DNA of 64,000 nucleotides from Clostridiales bacterium (lineage in GTDB: Bacteria > Bacillota > Clostridia > Oscillospirales > Butyricicoccaceae): contig JALFIV010000033.1 in NCBI GenBank assembly GCA_022775385.1, forward strand, positions 1-64,000, written 5' to 3'. How positions within the stretch are numbered: the stretch's first letter is position 1; every line of letters begins with the position of its first letter. A program made the translations under genes and the position numbers. A model generated the notes under the pieces. It worked only from the letters and a program-made list of their open reading frames with translations. It was not told the DNA's origin and did no database searches. Shown in pieces: positions 20,792-29,044 of this stretch.

Positions 20792-21466
20792 TCATTTGGA
20801 TAACCCGTGCCGGTCGAGCGGCTCGACGGAGGTGATGGTCACGGTGGAACGCGGTTTTCGGTTGCGCTCCACGGCCTCTCTGACGGCGGCGATCGGGAAA
20901 GCGCCGGCGCGGTGCTTGTTCAGCCACGGAAGCAGGGCGGTGAATCCGGCAGCGGTGAGGATGGACACCAGAAGCCGCAGGACGAGATCCATCACGCCGG
21001 CGGACGGCGATACGGCCGCCTCGGCGAGAACGGTCAGCGTGTTGACGGCGACCGAGAACAGCGCGGAAAAGACGAGACAGAGCCGCGAATGAATCGGATG
21101 CGTGGGATTAGAAAGCACGCAGCAGGGGAATACTAGTCCGAGAAGGACGAGAAAGCATCCGAGAACCACATGCGCGAACAGGGTGTAGCCCGGGATTCTG
21201 CCGCCGAGGCGCAGGACGTAGCATCCGGTGAACCAGATCAGCAGTGTGATCTCATACAGCAGACGGAGCCGGTAGGAGCGTTTGGTATGGAAAAAACGAT
21301 TGATGATTTTTGGGAGCGCGATCAGGGGGATGGTCAGCAGCGCAAACAGAAAACAGATTGGCTGGACGGTAAACAGCATGCTGATCGCGAGAAGCAGACT
21401 GAGCGGAATATAGAGCAGAACGAGAATCCGGTAGGCCGTCAGACTGAACTGGTTGTTTTCGTGCAC
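20792..21466 (-). CDS. hypothetical membrane protein
   Basis: 224 aa with multiple hydrophobic segments; RBS aggagg upstream. Confidence 0.7.
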   Translation of the reverse strand: MHENNQFSLTAYRILVLLYIPLSLLLAISMLFTVQPICFLFALLTIPLIALPKIINRFFHTKRSYRLRLLYEITLLIWFTGCYVLRLGGRIPGYTLFAHVVLGCFLVLLGLVFPCCVLSNPTHPIHSRLCLVFSALFSVAVNTLTVLAEAAVSPSAGVMDLVLRLLVSILTAAGFTALLPWLNKHRAGAFPIAAVREAVERNRKPRSTVTITSVEPLDRHGLSK

Positions 21467-21819
21467 GGATAATAATCCTCCTTTCCCTGAGTTCAGTATA
21501 GTATATCATGGATCGGCAGGGAATACAAACGGCAGAATGCAGACAGGATACAGAGAGGGAGATCTGCGGGTTTGCGTGCGAAAAAAACAAAAACTTTCCC
21601 AAAAGAACCTCAAAATACAAAAGTTTTGGCAAGGGAAACGGATTTTTGGAAATAATAATCAAAATTTTCTGGAAAAGCCCTTTCTTTTTATCCAATTTGC
21701 AGGTATAATATAACCGTTCCAGTGAAAAGCGTTTCGGTCTGCGCTGGCTGAGCAGATCGGGACTGCGAAGATATTTACACCCCGTGTGCGAGGCACACAA
21801 GAAAGGAAGGTAAACAACA

Positions 21820-22068
21820 ATGGCTACTACGACGTATGTGATTACTGATCCGGAGGGCATCCACGCTCGTCCGGCTGGCATTATTACCAAGGCAGCGAAG
21901 GAAATTAACGGCGGCATCACCATCGAGAAGAACGGCAAGGTTGCAGACGCGCGCAAGATGTTTGCGGTCATGGGTCTCGGCGTAAAGAACGGCGACACCA
22001 TCACGGTTTCCGCTGACACCGACGAGAACCTCGAAAAGTTCCTCGACGTGCTCCGTGCAAACGTCTGA
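21820..22068 (+). CDS. ptsH: HPr-family phosphocarrier protein
   Basis: DPEGIHARPAGIITKAA active-site His; AVMGLGVKNGDTITV; adjacent to ptsI. Confidence 0.93.
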   Translation: MATTTYVITDPEGIHARPAGIITKAAKEINGGITIEKNGKVADARKMFAVMGLGVKNGDTITVSADTDENLEKFLDVLRANV

Positions 22069-22084
22069 GAATCGTTTGATATTG

Positions 22085-22120
22085 CAGCTTTCGTTTCCGC
22101 TCTTGCGGGGACGAAGGCTG
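22085..22120 (+). repeat. 16-bp hairpin in the ptsH-ptsI intergenic region
   Basis: CAGCTTTCGTTTCCGC-TCTT-GCGGGGACGAAGGCTG pairs over 16 positions including three G-U. Confidence 0.8.
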
Positions 22121-22125
22121 TAATT

Positions 22126-22187
22126 CCATTCACGCAGTTTTGAGCGGGAGTAGGAGGAGAGCACCCGCTTGGACTGCGTGGAAATGG
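22126..22187 (+). repeat. second long stem-loop in the ptsH-ptsI intergenic region
   Basis: CCATT+CACGCAGT pairs with ACTGCGTG+(GA bulge)+AATGG; inner AGCGGG/CCCGCT stem. Confidence 0.75.
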
Positions 22188-22221
22188 GTTTGAGGAAGAA
22201 TTAAATCAGGAGGATTTTTGG

Positions 22222-23892
22222 ATGGTTGTATTACAGGGCAAGAGTGCATCCAAGGGCGTTGCAATTGGTAAACTTTGCTTTTACAAGCGCGGCAGCGGTG
22301 AGATCGTCCGCACTCAGGTAGAAGATACCGGGGCGGAGATTGTTCGCTTTGAGAGCGCGCGTATGACGGCGATAGATCAGCTGAAGGGTCTGTATGAAAA
22401 GGCAGTCGAGGAAGTCGGCGAAGAGGGTGCGATGCTGTTTGAAGCACACCAGATGATGCTGGACGATCTGGACTTTGTCGAGGGCATCACCGATCTGATC
22501 AGCGACGGTCTGAATGCCGAGGCGGCAGTCAGCGATGTTTCGGATCAGCTGGCAGAGATGTTTGCGAGCATGGACGATGCATACATGCAGGCGCGTTCCG
22601 CCGATGTCAAGGATATCGCACAGCGTGTCATCAATATTCTGTCCGGCGCCTCGGGCGGCGGCATGGATTCGGACGAGCCGGTCATTCTGGCGTCTGACGA
22701 CTTCAGCCCGTCCGAAACCGTTCAGCTGGACAAGTCCAAGCTGCTCGGTCTGCTGACCACCGGCGGTTCGGATCAGGCACATACCGCGATTCTGGCGCGC
22801 ACGATGGGTATTCCGTCGGTCTGCCAGCTGGGCGAGGAGCTCAGCGAGTCGTTTGACGGCAAGGACATCATCATCAACGGTCAGACCGGCGAGGTCTTTA
22901 TCGCACCGGATGAGGAGACAACCGAGCGCCTGACCGCGATCTACAAGAAGGAGCAGATGGAAAAGAAGCTGCTCGAGGAGCTGAGAGGCAAGCCGAATCA
23001 GACCATCGACGGCAAGAACGTCATGGTTTACTGCAACATCGGATCTCCGGACGATGTCGATGCTGTACTGGCGTCCGACGGCGGCGGAGTCGGCCTGTTC
23101 CGCTCCGAGTTCCTGTATCTGGCAGGCGACGATTATCCGACGGAAGAGGAGCAGTATCAGGCATACAAGACGGTCGCCGAGCGCATGGGCGGCAAGCGCG
23201 TCATTATCCGCACACTGGATATCGGCGCGGACAAGCAGGCGGACTACTTCAAGCTGGATCACGAGGAGAACCCGGCGATGGGTCTGCGTGCAATCCGCAT
23301 CTGTCTGACCCGCGAGGAGGTATTCCGCACGCAGCTGCGCGCACTGTACCGTGCATCGGCACATGGCAAGATTGCGATCATGTTCCCGATGATCACCTCG
23401 GTTTGGGAGGTACGCGAGATCAAGCGCATCTGTGAGTCGGTCAAGGCAGAGCTGCGCGAGGAAGAAATTCCGTTTGCGGATACCGTCGAGCTGGGCATCA
23501 TGGTCGAGACGCCGGCGGCAGTCATGGTTTCCGACCGTCTGGCTAAGGAAGTCGACTTCTTCTCGATCGGCACGAACGATCTGACCCAGTATCTGCTGGC
23601 GGTTGACCGTCAGGGCAAGGGTCTGGGCAAGTTCTTCGATGCCCATCATCCGGCGGTGCTCCGCGCAATCAAGATGGCTGCGGACAATGCGCACAAGGCC
23701 GGCATCTGGATCGGTATCTGCGGCGAGCTTGGCGCCGACGTAGAGCTGACCGAGCTGTTCATGGCGATCGGCATCGACGAGCTGTCGGTATCTCCGGCAT
23801 CCGTTCTGCCGCTGCGTTCGGTCATTCGTTCGATCGACACGACCAAGAACAAGGAAGCACTGCTGAGCAAGCTGATGGCTGAGGATGAGTAA
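22222..23892 (+). CDS. ptsI: phosphoenolpyruvate-protein phosphotransferase (Enzyme I)
   Basis: TTGGSDQAHTAILARTMGIPSV; GVGLFRSEFLY; SIGTNDLTQYLLAVDR. Confidence 0.97.
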   Translation: MVVLQGKSASKGVAIGKLCFYKRGSGEIVRTQVEDTGAEIVRFESARMTAIDQLKGLYEKAVEEVGEEGAMLFEAHQMMLDDLDFVEGITDLISDGLNAEAAVSDVSDQLAEMFASMDDAYMQARSADVKDIAQRVINILSGASGGGMDSDEPVILASDDFSPSETVQLDKSKLLGLLTTGGSDQAHTAILARTMGIPSVCQLGEELSESFDGKDIIINGQTGEVFIAPDEETTERLTAIYKKEQMEKKLLEELRGKPNQTIDGKNVMVYCNIGSPDDVDAVLASDGGGVGLFRSEFLYLAGDDYPTEEEQYQAYKTVAERMGGKRVIIRTLDIGADKQADYFKLDHEENPAMGLRAIRICLTREEVFRTQLRALYRASAHGKIAIMFPMITSVWEVREIKRICESVKAELREEEIPFADTVELGIMVETPAAVMVSDRLAKEVDFFSIGTNDLTQYLLAVDRQGKGLGKFFDAHHPAVLRAIKMAADNAHKAGIWIGICGELGADVELTELFMAIGIDELSVSPASVLPLRSVIRSIDTTKNKEALLSKLMAEDE

Positions 23893-24119
23893 TCTCTGAG
23901 CGCAACAATCAAACATTACAGGCACGCTGCGTCTGCGGCGTGTCTGTTTTTGTCTGCCGGAAGGAAAGCGCGCAAGGGATTTTTTGATATGTATTGCGAA
24001 ACGGCGAGAAAAGTAGTAAAATAACTATAATTTGAACCATAGACAGAAGGACAACGCGGAGTGCGGGAATCCGTTTTGAAACAGGACAATCCCGTGCATT
24101 CCCGAGGCAGGAGAATGAT

Positions 24120-24974
24120 ATGTTTGATAGTATAAAGGATCTGACCAAATCCAAGAAGGCGCTGGAGAGCGTCAATTCCCAGCTGGAAAAGACCCAGAGC
24201 GCGCTGGAGGAAGCCAAGGAACAGCTGGCAAAGCTGAACGGCGAGCTGGCGGAGAAGGAAGAGACCATCGACCGCCGCGATGAGATCATCCACGCGATCC
24301 ACCGTCAGGTGACCAAGGAGCGCGAGAGCATTCTGGAGGACTACGCCGAGCGCGAGGCGGCCGCAAAGGCGGCGCTCGATCAGACGACTGAGCTGCTGAA
24401 CGCGGCGCAGACCCGCTATGACGAGTGCGAGAGACAGGTATACTGCATCGCAAACCTCTACAAATCCATGCGCAGCGGTGTGGCGCAGTTCACACAGTCG
24501 GGCAATCCGAGCGATCTGGAGCTGACCGAGGAGCAGATGGAAGAGCTGAAGGTCATGGAGCAGTCGGTCGGCATGAAGCTGAATTCCTACCAGCTGAACG
24601 ACCTCAAGACCATGCAGGAGGCAAACAACAAGCTGATTGAGCAGCTGCTGACCCGTTATGAGTCCCGCCTGATCGTTCCGGCGGACCGTGTGGTATTCCA
24701 GCTCATGACGCTGGGTGTCCGCGCCGAGCTGCAGCAGATTCTGTCGGAGATGGAGTACGGCGATATCAACCGTGCGCAGATCAGCCTGCATCTGTCCATC
24801 CAGAAGTATCTGAAGATCATCTCGTTTGCCAATCTCGCGGCGACCGGCGTGCTGGAGGCATATGCCTCGGAGCTGGAGATGCTGCTCAAGGAGACCATCA
24901 AGATCGAGCACGAGTTCTGTCTGCGCCGTCATTCCTATCAGGCGCGTCAGGAGCTGGACGGTCAGGAAGAATAA
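24120..24974 (+). CDS. coiled-coil protein of unknown function
   Basis: 284 aa; N-terminal half strongly coiled-coil; continuous ORF. Confidence 0.75.
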   Translation: MFDSIKDLTKSKKALESVNSQLEKTQSALEEAKEQLAKLNGELAEKEETIDRRDEIIHAIHRQVTKERESILEDYAEREAAAKAALDQTTELLNAAQTRYDECERQVYCIANLYKSMRSGVAQFTQSGNPSDLELTEEQMEELKVMEQSVGMKLNSYQLNDLKTMQEANNKLIEQLLTRYESRLIVPADRVVFQLMTLGVRAELQQILSEMEYGDINRAQISLHLSIQKYLKIISFANLAATGVLEAYASELEMLLKETIKIEHEFCLRRHSYQARQELDGQEE

Positions 24975-25002
24975 GGATTTTTTCACAGCAAAAAGGAAAA
25001 AA

Positions 25003-25040
25003 GACCCTTCGGTCGAAAGAGCGAAGGGCTTTTTGCTTGA
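25003..25040 (+). terminator. rho-independent terminator
   Basis: agacccttcggtcgaaagagcgaagggctttttg. Confidence 0.7.
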
Positions 25041-25103
25041 TGGATTTTCCTGAGTGGGAATCCGATTTGTTTGAATTTCAACCACACACTCCCGGAGGAA
25101 TGT

Positions 25104-26942
25104 ATGCTGACACGTAAATTAAAACGTATTCTGCCCCGTGTGCAAAAGCCGGCCCGCTATGTCGGCGGCGAATGGGGTTCTGTGATCAAGGAGAAGGACG
25201 AGGTCTTTCTCCGCTTTGCCCTGTGCTTCCCCGACACCTATGAGGTCGGTATGTCGCATCTGGGCAGCCGGATTCTCTACGGACTGCTCAACAACGAGCC
25301 GGATATCTGGTGTGAGCGCGTGTTTGCGCCGTGGCTGGATATGGAGGAAGAGATGCGGAACGCCGGCATTCCGCTCTACGGACTGGAGAGCGGCGATGCG
25401 CTGAGCGAGTTTGACATGATCGGCTTTACCCTGCAGTATGAGCTGTCGTTCACCAACATTCTGAACATGCTGGATCTCGGCGGCGTGCCGGTCTATGCCA
25501 AGGACCGCACCGGACTGAAGCACATCGTCGTCTGCGGCGGTCCGTGTGCCTACAATCCGGAGCCGCTCGCGGATTTTGTCGATGTGTTCCAGATCGGTGA
25601 CGGCGAGGAGATGATGATCGACTTCACCAATCTGTACCGCCGCGCCAAGCAGGAGAACTGGAGCAAGGAGAAATTCCTGCGCGAGGCGAGTCAGATTCAG
25701 GGACTGTACGTTCCGAGTCTGTACGACGTCACCTATCACGAGGACGGCACGGTCAAGGCGGTCACGCCGCGCGACGGCGCGCCGGCATTTGTGCAGAAGC
25801 GCATTGTGCAGGATCTGGACAATATGTATTTCCCGGATACGCTCGTCGTCCCGTCCACCGAGATCGTCTTTGACCGCGCGATGGTCGAGCTGTTCCGCGG
25901 CTGTCCGCGCGGCTGCCGCTTCTGTCAGGCGGGACACACCTACCGTCCGCTCCGCAAGAAGAGCAAGGAGGTTCTGCTGAAGCAGGCAAAGGCGATTCTG
26001 GATCAGTCGGGCTACGAGGAGATCTCGCTGTCCTCGCTCTCGACCAGCGACTATTCCGAACTGGGCGAACTGGCGGACGAGCTGCTGAACTACTGCGAGG
26101 AAAAGCGCATCAGCCTGGCGCTGCCGTCCCTGCGCGCCGACTCGTTCTCCATCGATCTGATGGAGCGCGTGCAGAAGGTGCGCAAGAGCGGTCTGACGTT
26201 TGCGGCGGAGGCAGGAAGCCAGAGACTGCGCGACGTCATCAACAAGAATCTGACGGAGGAAGATCTGCTCAACGCGTGCAAGATCGCATTCGAGGGCGGC
26301 TGGAACAATGTCAAGCTGTACTTCATGATGGGTCTTCCGACCGAGACCAACGAGGACTTCGATGAGATGAGCCGTCTGTGCCGTTCGGTTGCGTACTGCT
26401 GGCGTCAGCACACGCCCAACCGCGCGCGCGGCGTCAAGATCACCGCGTCGACCTCCTGCTTTGTCCCCAAGCCGCAGACGCCGTTCCAGTGGGACGCGCA
26501 GGCGACCAAGGAAGAGCTGGACGAAAAGACCCGCTATCTGCGCGAGGTCATGAAGACCAAGAATGTCACATTCCGCTGGCACGATTCGGATGCGAGCTTT
26601 TTGGAGGGCGCGTTCGCGCGCGGCGACCGCCGTATGGCGGATGTCCTGTACACCGCGTGGAAATCCGGCTGCAAGATGGACGGATGGGACGCCTGCTTCT
26701 CGCTCGAGAAGTGGATGGATGCGTTTGCGGCGTGCGGACTGGATCCGGCGTTCTACGCCAACCGCCAGCGTCCGCTCGACGAGGTGTTCCCGTGGGATCA
26801 CATCGGCTGCGGCACGAGCAAGGAGCACCTCAAGCGGGAGTGGGAGCGCTCCCGCCGGGCGGAGACCACCCCCGCCTGTATCGACAAATGCGCCGGATGC
26901 GGCGCGGCGGGCCTGCTGAAGGGATGTGGATGTCATGTTTAA
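25104..26942 (+). CDS. TIGR03960-family B12-binding-domain/radical SAM protein
   Basis: RGCPRGCRFCQAGHTYRPLR; AAEAGSQRLRDVINK; followed by the TIGR03936-type partner. Confidence 0.9.
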   Translation: MLTRKLKRILPRVQKPARYVGGEWGSVIKEKDEVFLRFALCFPDTYEVGMSHLGSRILYGLLNNEPDIWCERVFAPWLDMEEEMRNAGIPLYGLESGDALSEFDMIGFTLQYELSFTNILNMLDLGGVPVYAKDRTGLKHIVVCGGPCAYNPEPLADFVDVFQIGDGEEMMIDFTNLYRRAKQENWSKEKFLREASQIQGLYVPSLYDVTYHEDGTVKAVTPRDGAPAFVQKRIVQDLDNMYFPDTLVVPSTEIVFDRAMVELFRGCPRGCRFCQAGHTYRPLRKKSKEVLLKQAKAILDQSGYEEISLSSLSTSDYSELGELADELLNYCEEKRISLALPSLRADSFSIDLMERVQKVRKSGLTFAAEAGSQRLRDVINKNLTEEDLLNACKIAFEGGWNNVKLYFMMGLPTETNEDFDEMSRLCRSVAYCWRQHTPNRARGVKITASTSCFVPKPQTPFQWDAQATKEELDEKTRYLREVMKTKNVTFRWHDSDASFLEGAFARGDRRMADVLYTAWKSGCKMDGWDACFSLEKWMDAFAACGLDPAFYANRQRPLDEVFPWDHIGCGTSKEHLKREWERSRRAETTPACIDKCAGCGAAGLLKGCGCHV

Positions 26943-27603
26943 GGCAAGAATGCGGTTTTCCAAGACGGACGAGGCGGCGTATATCTCGCATCTCGATCTG
27001 ATGCACTGTATGCAGCGCGTCATCGCCCGTGCGCAGCTTCCGGTGTGGTACACCGAGGGCTTCAACCAGCACATTTATATCTCGATCGCGCTCCCGCTGT
27101 CCACCGGATATTCCGGTGAGTGCGAATTTCTGGACTTCAACTGCACTGCGGACGAGATCCCGGCGGATGCGGTCGAACGCATGAACGCGGTCATGCCGCG
27201 CGGACTGAGCGTGCAGGAGATCTATCCGCTGAGCGACGGCGGACAGAAGGTGCGCGAGATCGCCTACTCCAAGTTTGAGATCACATGGGAGTTTGACGAC
27301 GGTGTTCCCGAAAACTTCTGCCGCGACGTGGAGGAGCTGTTTGCGCGGGAGGAGATTCTCATCCTCAAGCGCTCCAAGCGCGGCGAGAAGGAGGTCAACA
27401 TCAAGGATCTGATGAAGGGCATCTCGCTCGAGCAGGACACCGACTGTGTCCGCGCGTATGCAATTCTCGGCGCCGGCAACAATAACCTGAGTCCGGAGTA
27501 TGTGACCAGAACCATCACTGCGGAATATCCGCAGTATGCACCGGATGGCGTTTCCTATCACCATCTGATGACGTATGATACCAATCTGAATGAATTTCGA
27601 TAA
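26935..27603 (+). CDS. TIGR03936-family radical-SAM-linked protein (DUF2344)
   Basis: MRFSKTDEAAYISHLDLMHCMQRVIARAQLPVWYTEGFNQH. Confidence 0.88.
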   Translation: MFKARMRFSKTDEAAYISHLDLMHCMQRVIARAQLPVWYTEGFNQHIYISIALPLSTGYSGECEFLDFNCTADEIPADAVERMNAVMPRGLSVQEIYPLSDGGQKVREIAYSKFEITWEFDDGVPENFCRDVEELFAREEILILKRSKRGEKEVNIKDLMKGISLEQDTDCVRAYAILGAGNNNLSPEYVTRTITAEYPQYAPDGVSYHHLMTYDTNLNEFR

Positions 27604-27607
27604 AGAT

Positions 27608-29044
27608 ATGATGAGTAAACAGACCAGACAGGTCTCACAGGAGCAGATTGCGCACCAGTGGGACTGCATCAATCAAATTCAGCATCTGCTCTCGGTTCGG
27701 GCGGATGCGCCGCACTTTTACTGTCAGACCTTCGGCTGTCAGCAGAACGAGGCGGACACCGAGCGCATCGCGGGCATGCTGCGCGAGATGGGCTACGAGC
27801 CGACGGACGACCCGAAAAACGCCAATGTCATCGTGGTCAACACCTGTGCGGTGCGCGAGCATGCGGAAAAGCGCGTGCTGGGCATCATGGGTCAGTACAC
27901 CCACCTCAAGGAGGAGAACGATGACCTGACCATCTGCATGTGCGGCTGTATGGTACAGCAGGAGCACATGGCGGAGAAAATCAAAAAGAGCTATCCGCGC
28001 GTCGACATTGTGTTCGGTACGCATGCGCTGTGGCGGTTCCCCGAACTGCTGCTGCGCCGTTTAAGCGGAAGCAAGCGCATTTTTGACATTTCGGGCGATG
28101 ACCGCGGCGAGATCTCCGAGGGACTGCCGGTTCTGCGCGGACAGGGCTGCCATGCGTGGCTGTCCATCATGTACGGCTGCAACAACTTCTGCACCTACTG
28201 CATCGTCCCGTATGTGCGCGGACGCGAGCGCAGCCGCAAGCCGGAGGACATCGAGCGTGAGTTCCGCGAGCTGATCGCGGAGGGCTACAAGGATATCACA
28301 CTGCTCGGACAGAACGTCAATTCCTACGGCAAGGATCTCGGACTCGGCGTGGATTTTGCGGATCTGCTGGCGCGGCTGGACAAGGTGCCGGGCGAGTACC
28401 GCATCCGTTTCATGACCAGCCACCCGAAGGACGCCTCGGACAAGCTGTTCGAGACGATGGCGAACGGCACACACATCAGCCATCAGCTGCATCTGCCGTT
28501 CCAGTCCGGCTCGGATGAGATCTTGAAGCGCATGAACCGCCACTACGACGCGGCGCACTACCGCAGTCTGATCCAGTCGGCGCGCGAGAAAATGCCCGAT
28601 CTCGTGCTGTCCTCCGACATCATCGTCGGATTCCCGGGAGAGACCGAGGAGGACTTCCAGAAGACGCTCGAGATGGTGCGCTTCGGACAGTATGATATTC
28701 TGTACACGTTCCTGTACTCCAAGCGGTCGGGCACGCCGGCGGCAGAGATGCCGGACAGCGCGACCAAGGAGGAAAAACAGGATCGGTTTGACCGCCTGCT
28801 CGCGGAGCAGGAGACCATCAACGCCGCGCGGCAGGAGGCGTATCAGGACCGCATCGTGCGCGTGCTGATCGACGGTACGTCCAACAGCAAGCAGCCGACG
28901 GATCATCCGCTGACCGGACGGACCGACGGCGGGCTGCTCGTCATGTGCCGCGGCGACGGACTGAAGCTGGGCGAATTTGCGGACGTCCGCATCGAGCGAA
29001 CCTCCCTGCGCGCCCTGTATGGTGTGGAGGTAGGAAATGGCTGA
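27608..29044 (+). CDS. miaB: tRNA (ms2io6A) methylthiotransferase MiaB
   Basis: TFGCQQNEADTERIAG; CNNFCTYCIVPYVRGRERSR; FMTSHPKD. Confidence 0.95.
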   Translation: MMSKQTRQVSQEQIAHQWDCINQIQHLLSVRADAPHFYCQTFGCQQNEADTERIAGMLREMGYEPTDDPKNANVIVVNTCAVREHAEKRVLGIMGQYTHLKEENDDLTICMCGCMVQQEHMAEKIKKSYPRVDIVFGTHALWRFPELLLRRLSGSKRIFDISGDDRGEISEGLPVLRGQGCHAWLSIMYGCNNFCTYCIVPYVRGRERSRKPEDIEREFRELIAEGYKDITLLGQNVNSYGKDLGLGVDFADLLARLDKVPGEYRIRFMTSHPKDASDKLFETMANGTHISHQLHLPFQSGSDEILKRMNRHYDAAHYRSLIQSAREKMPDLVLSSDIIVGFPGETEEDFQKTLEMVRFGQYDILYTFLYSKRSGTPAAEMPDSATKEEKQDRFDRLLAEQETINAARQEAYQDRIVRVLIDGTSNSKQPTDHPLTGRTDGGLLVMCRGDGLKLGEFADVRIERTSLRALYGVEVGNG

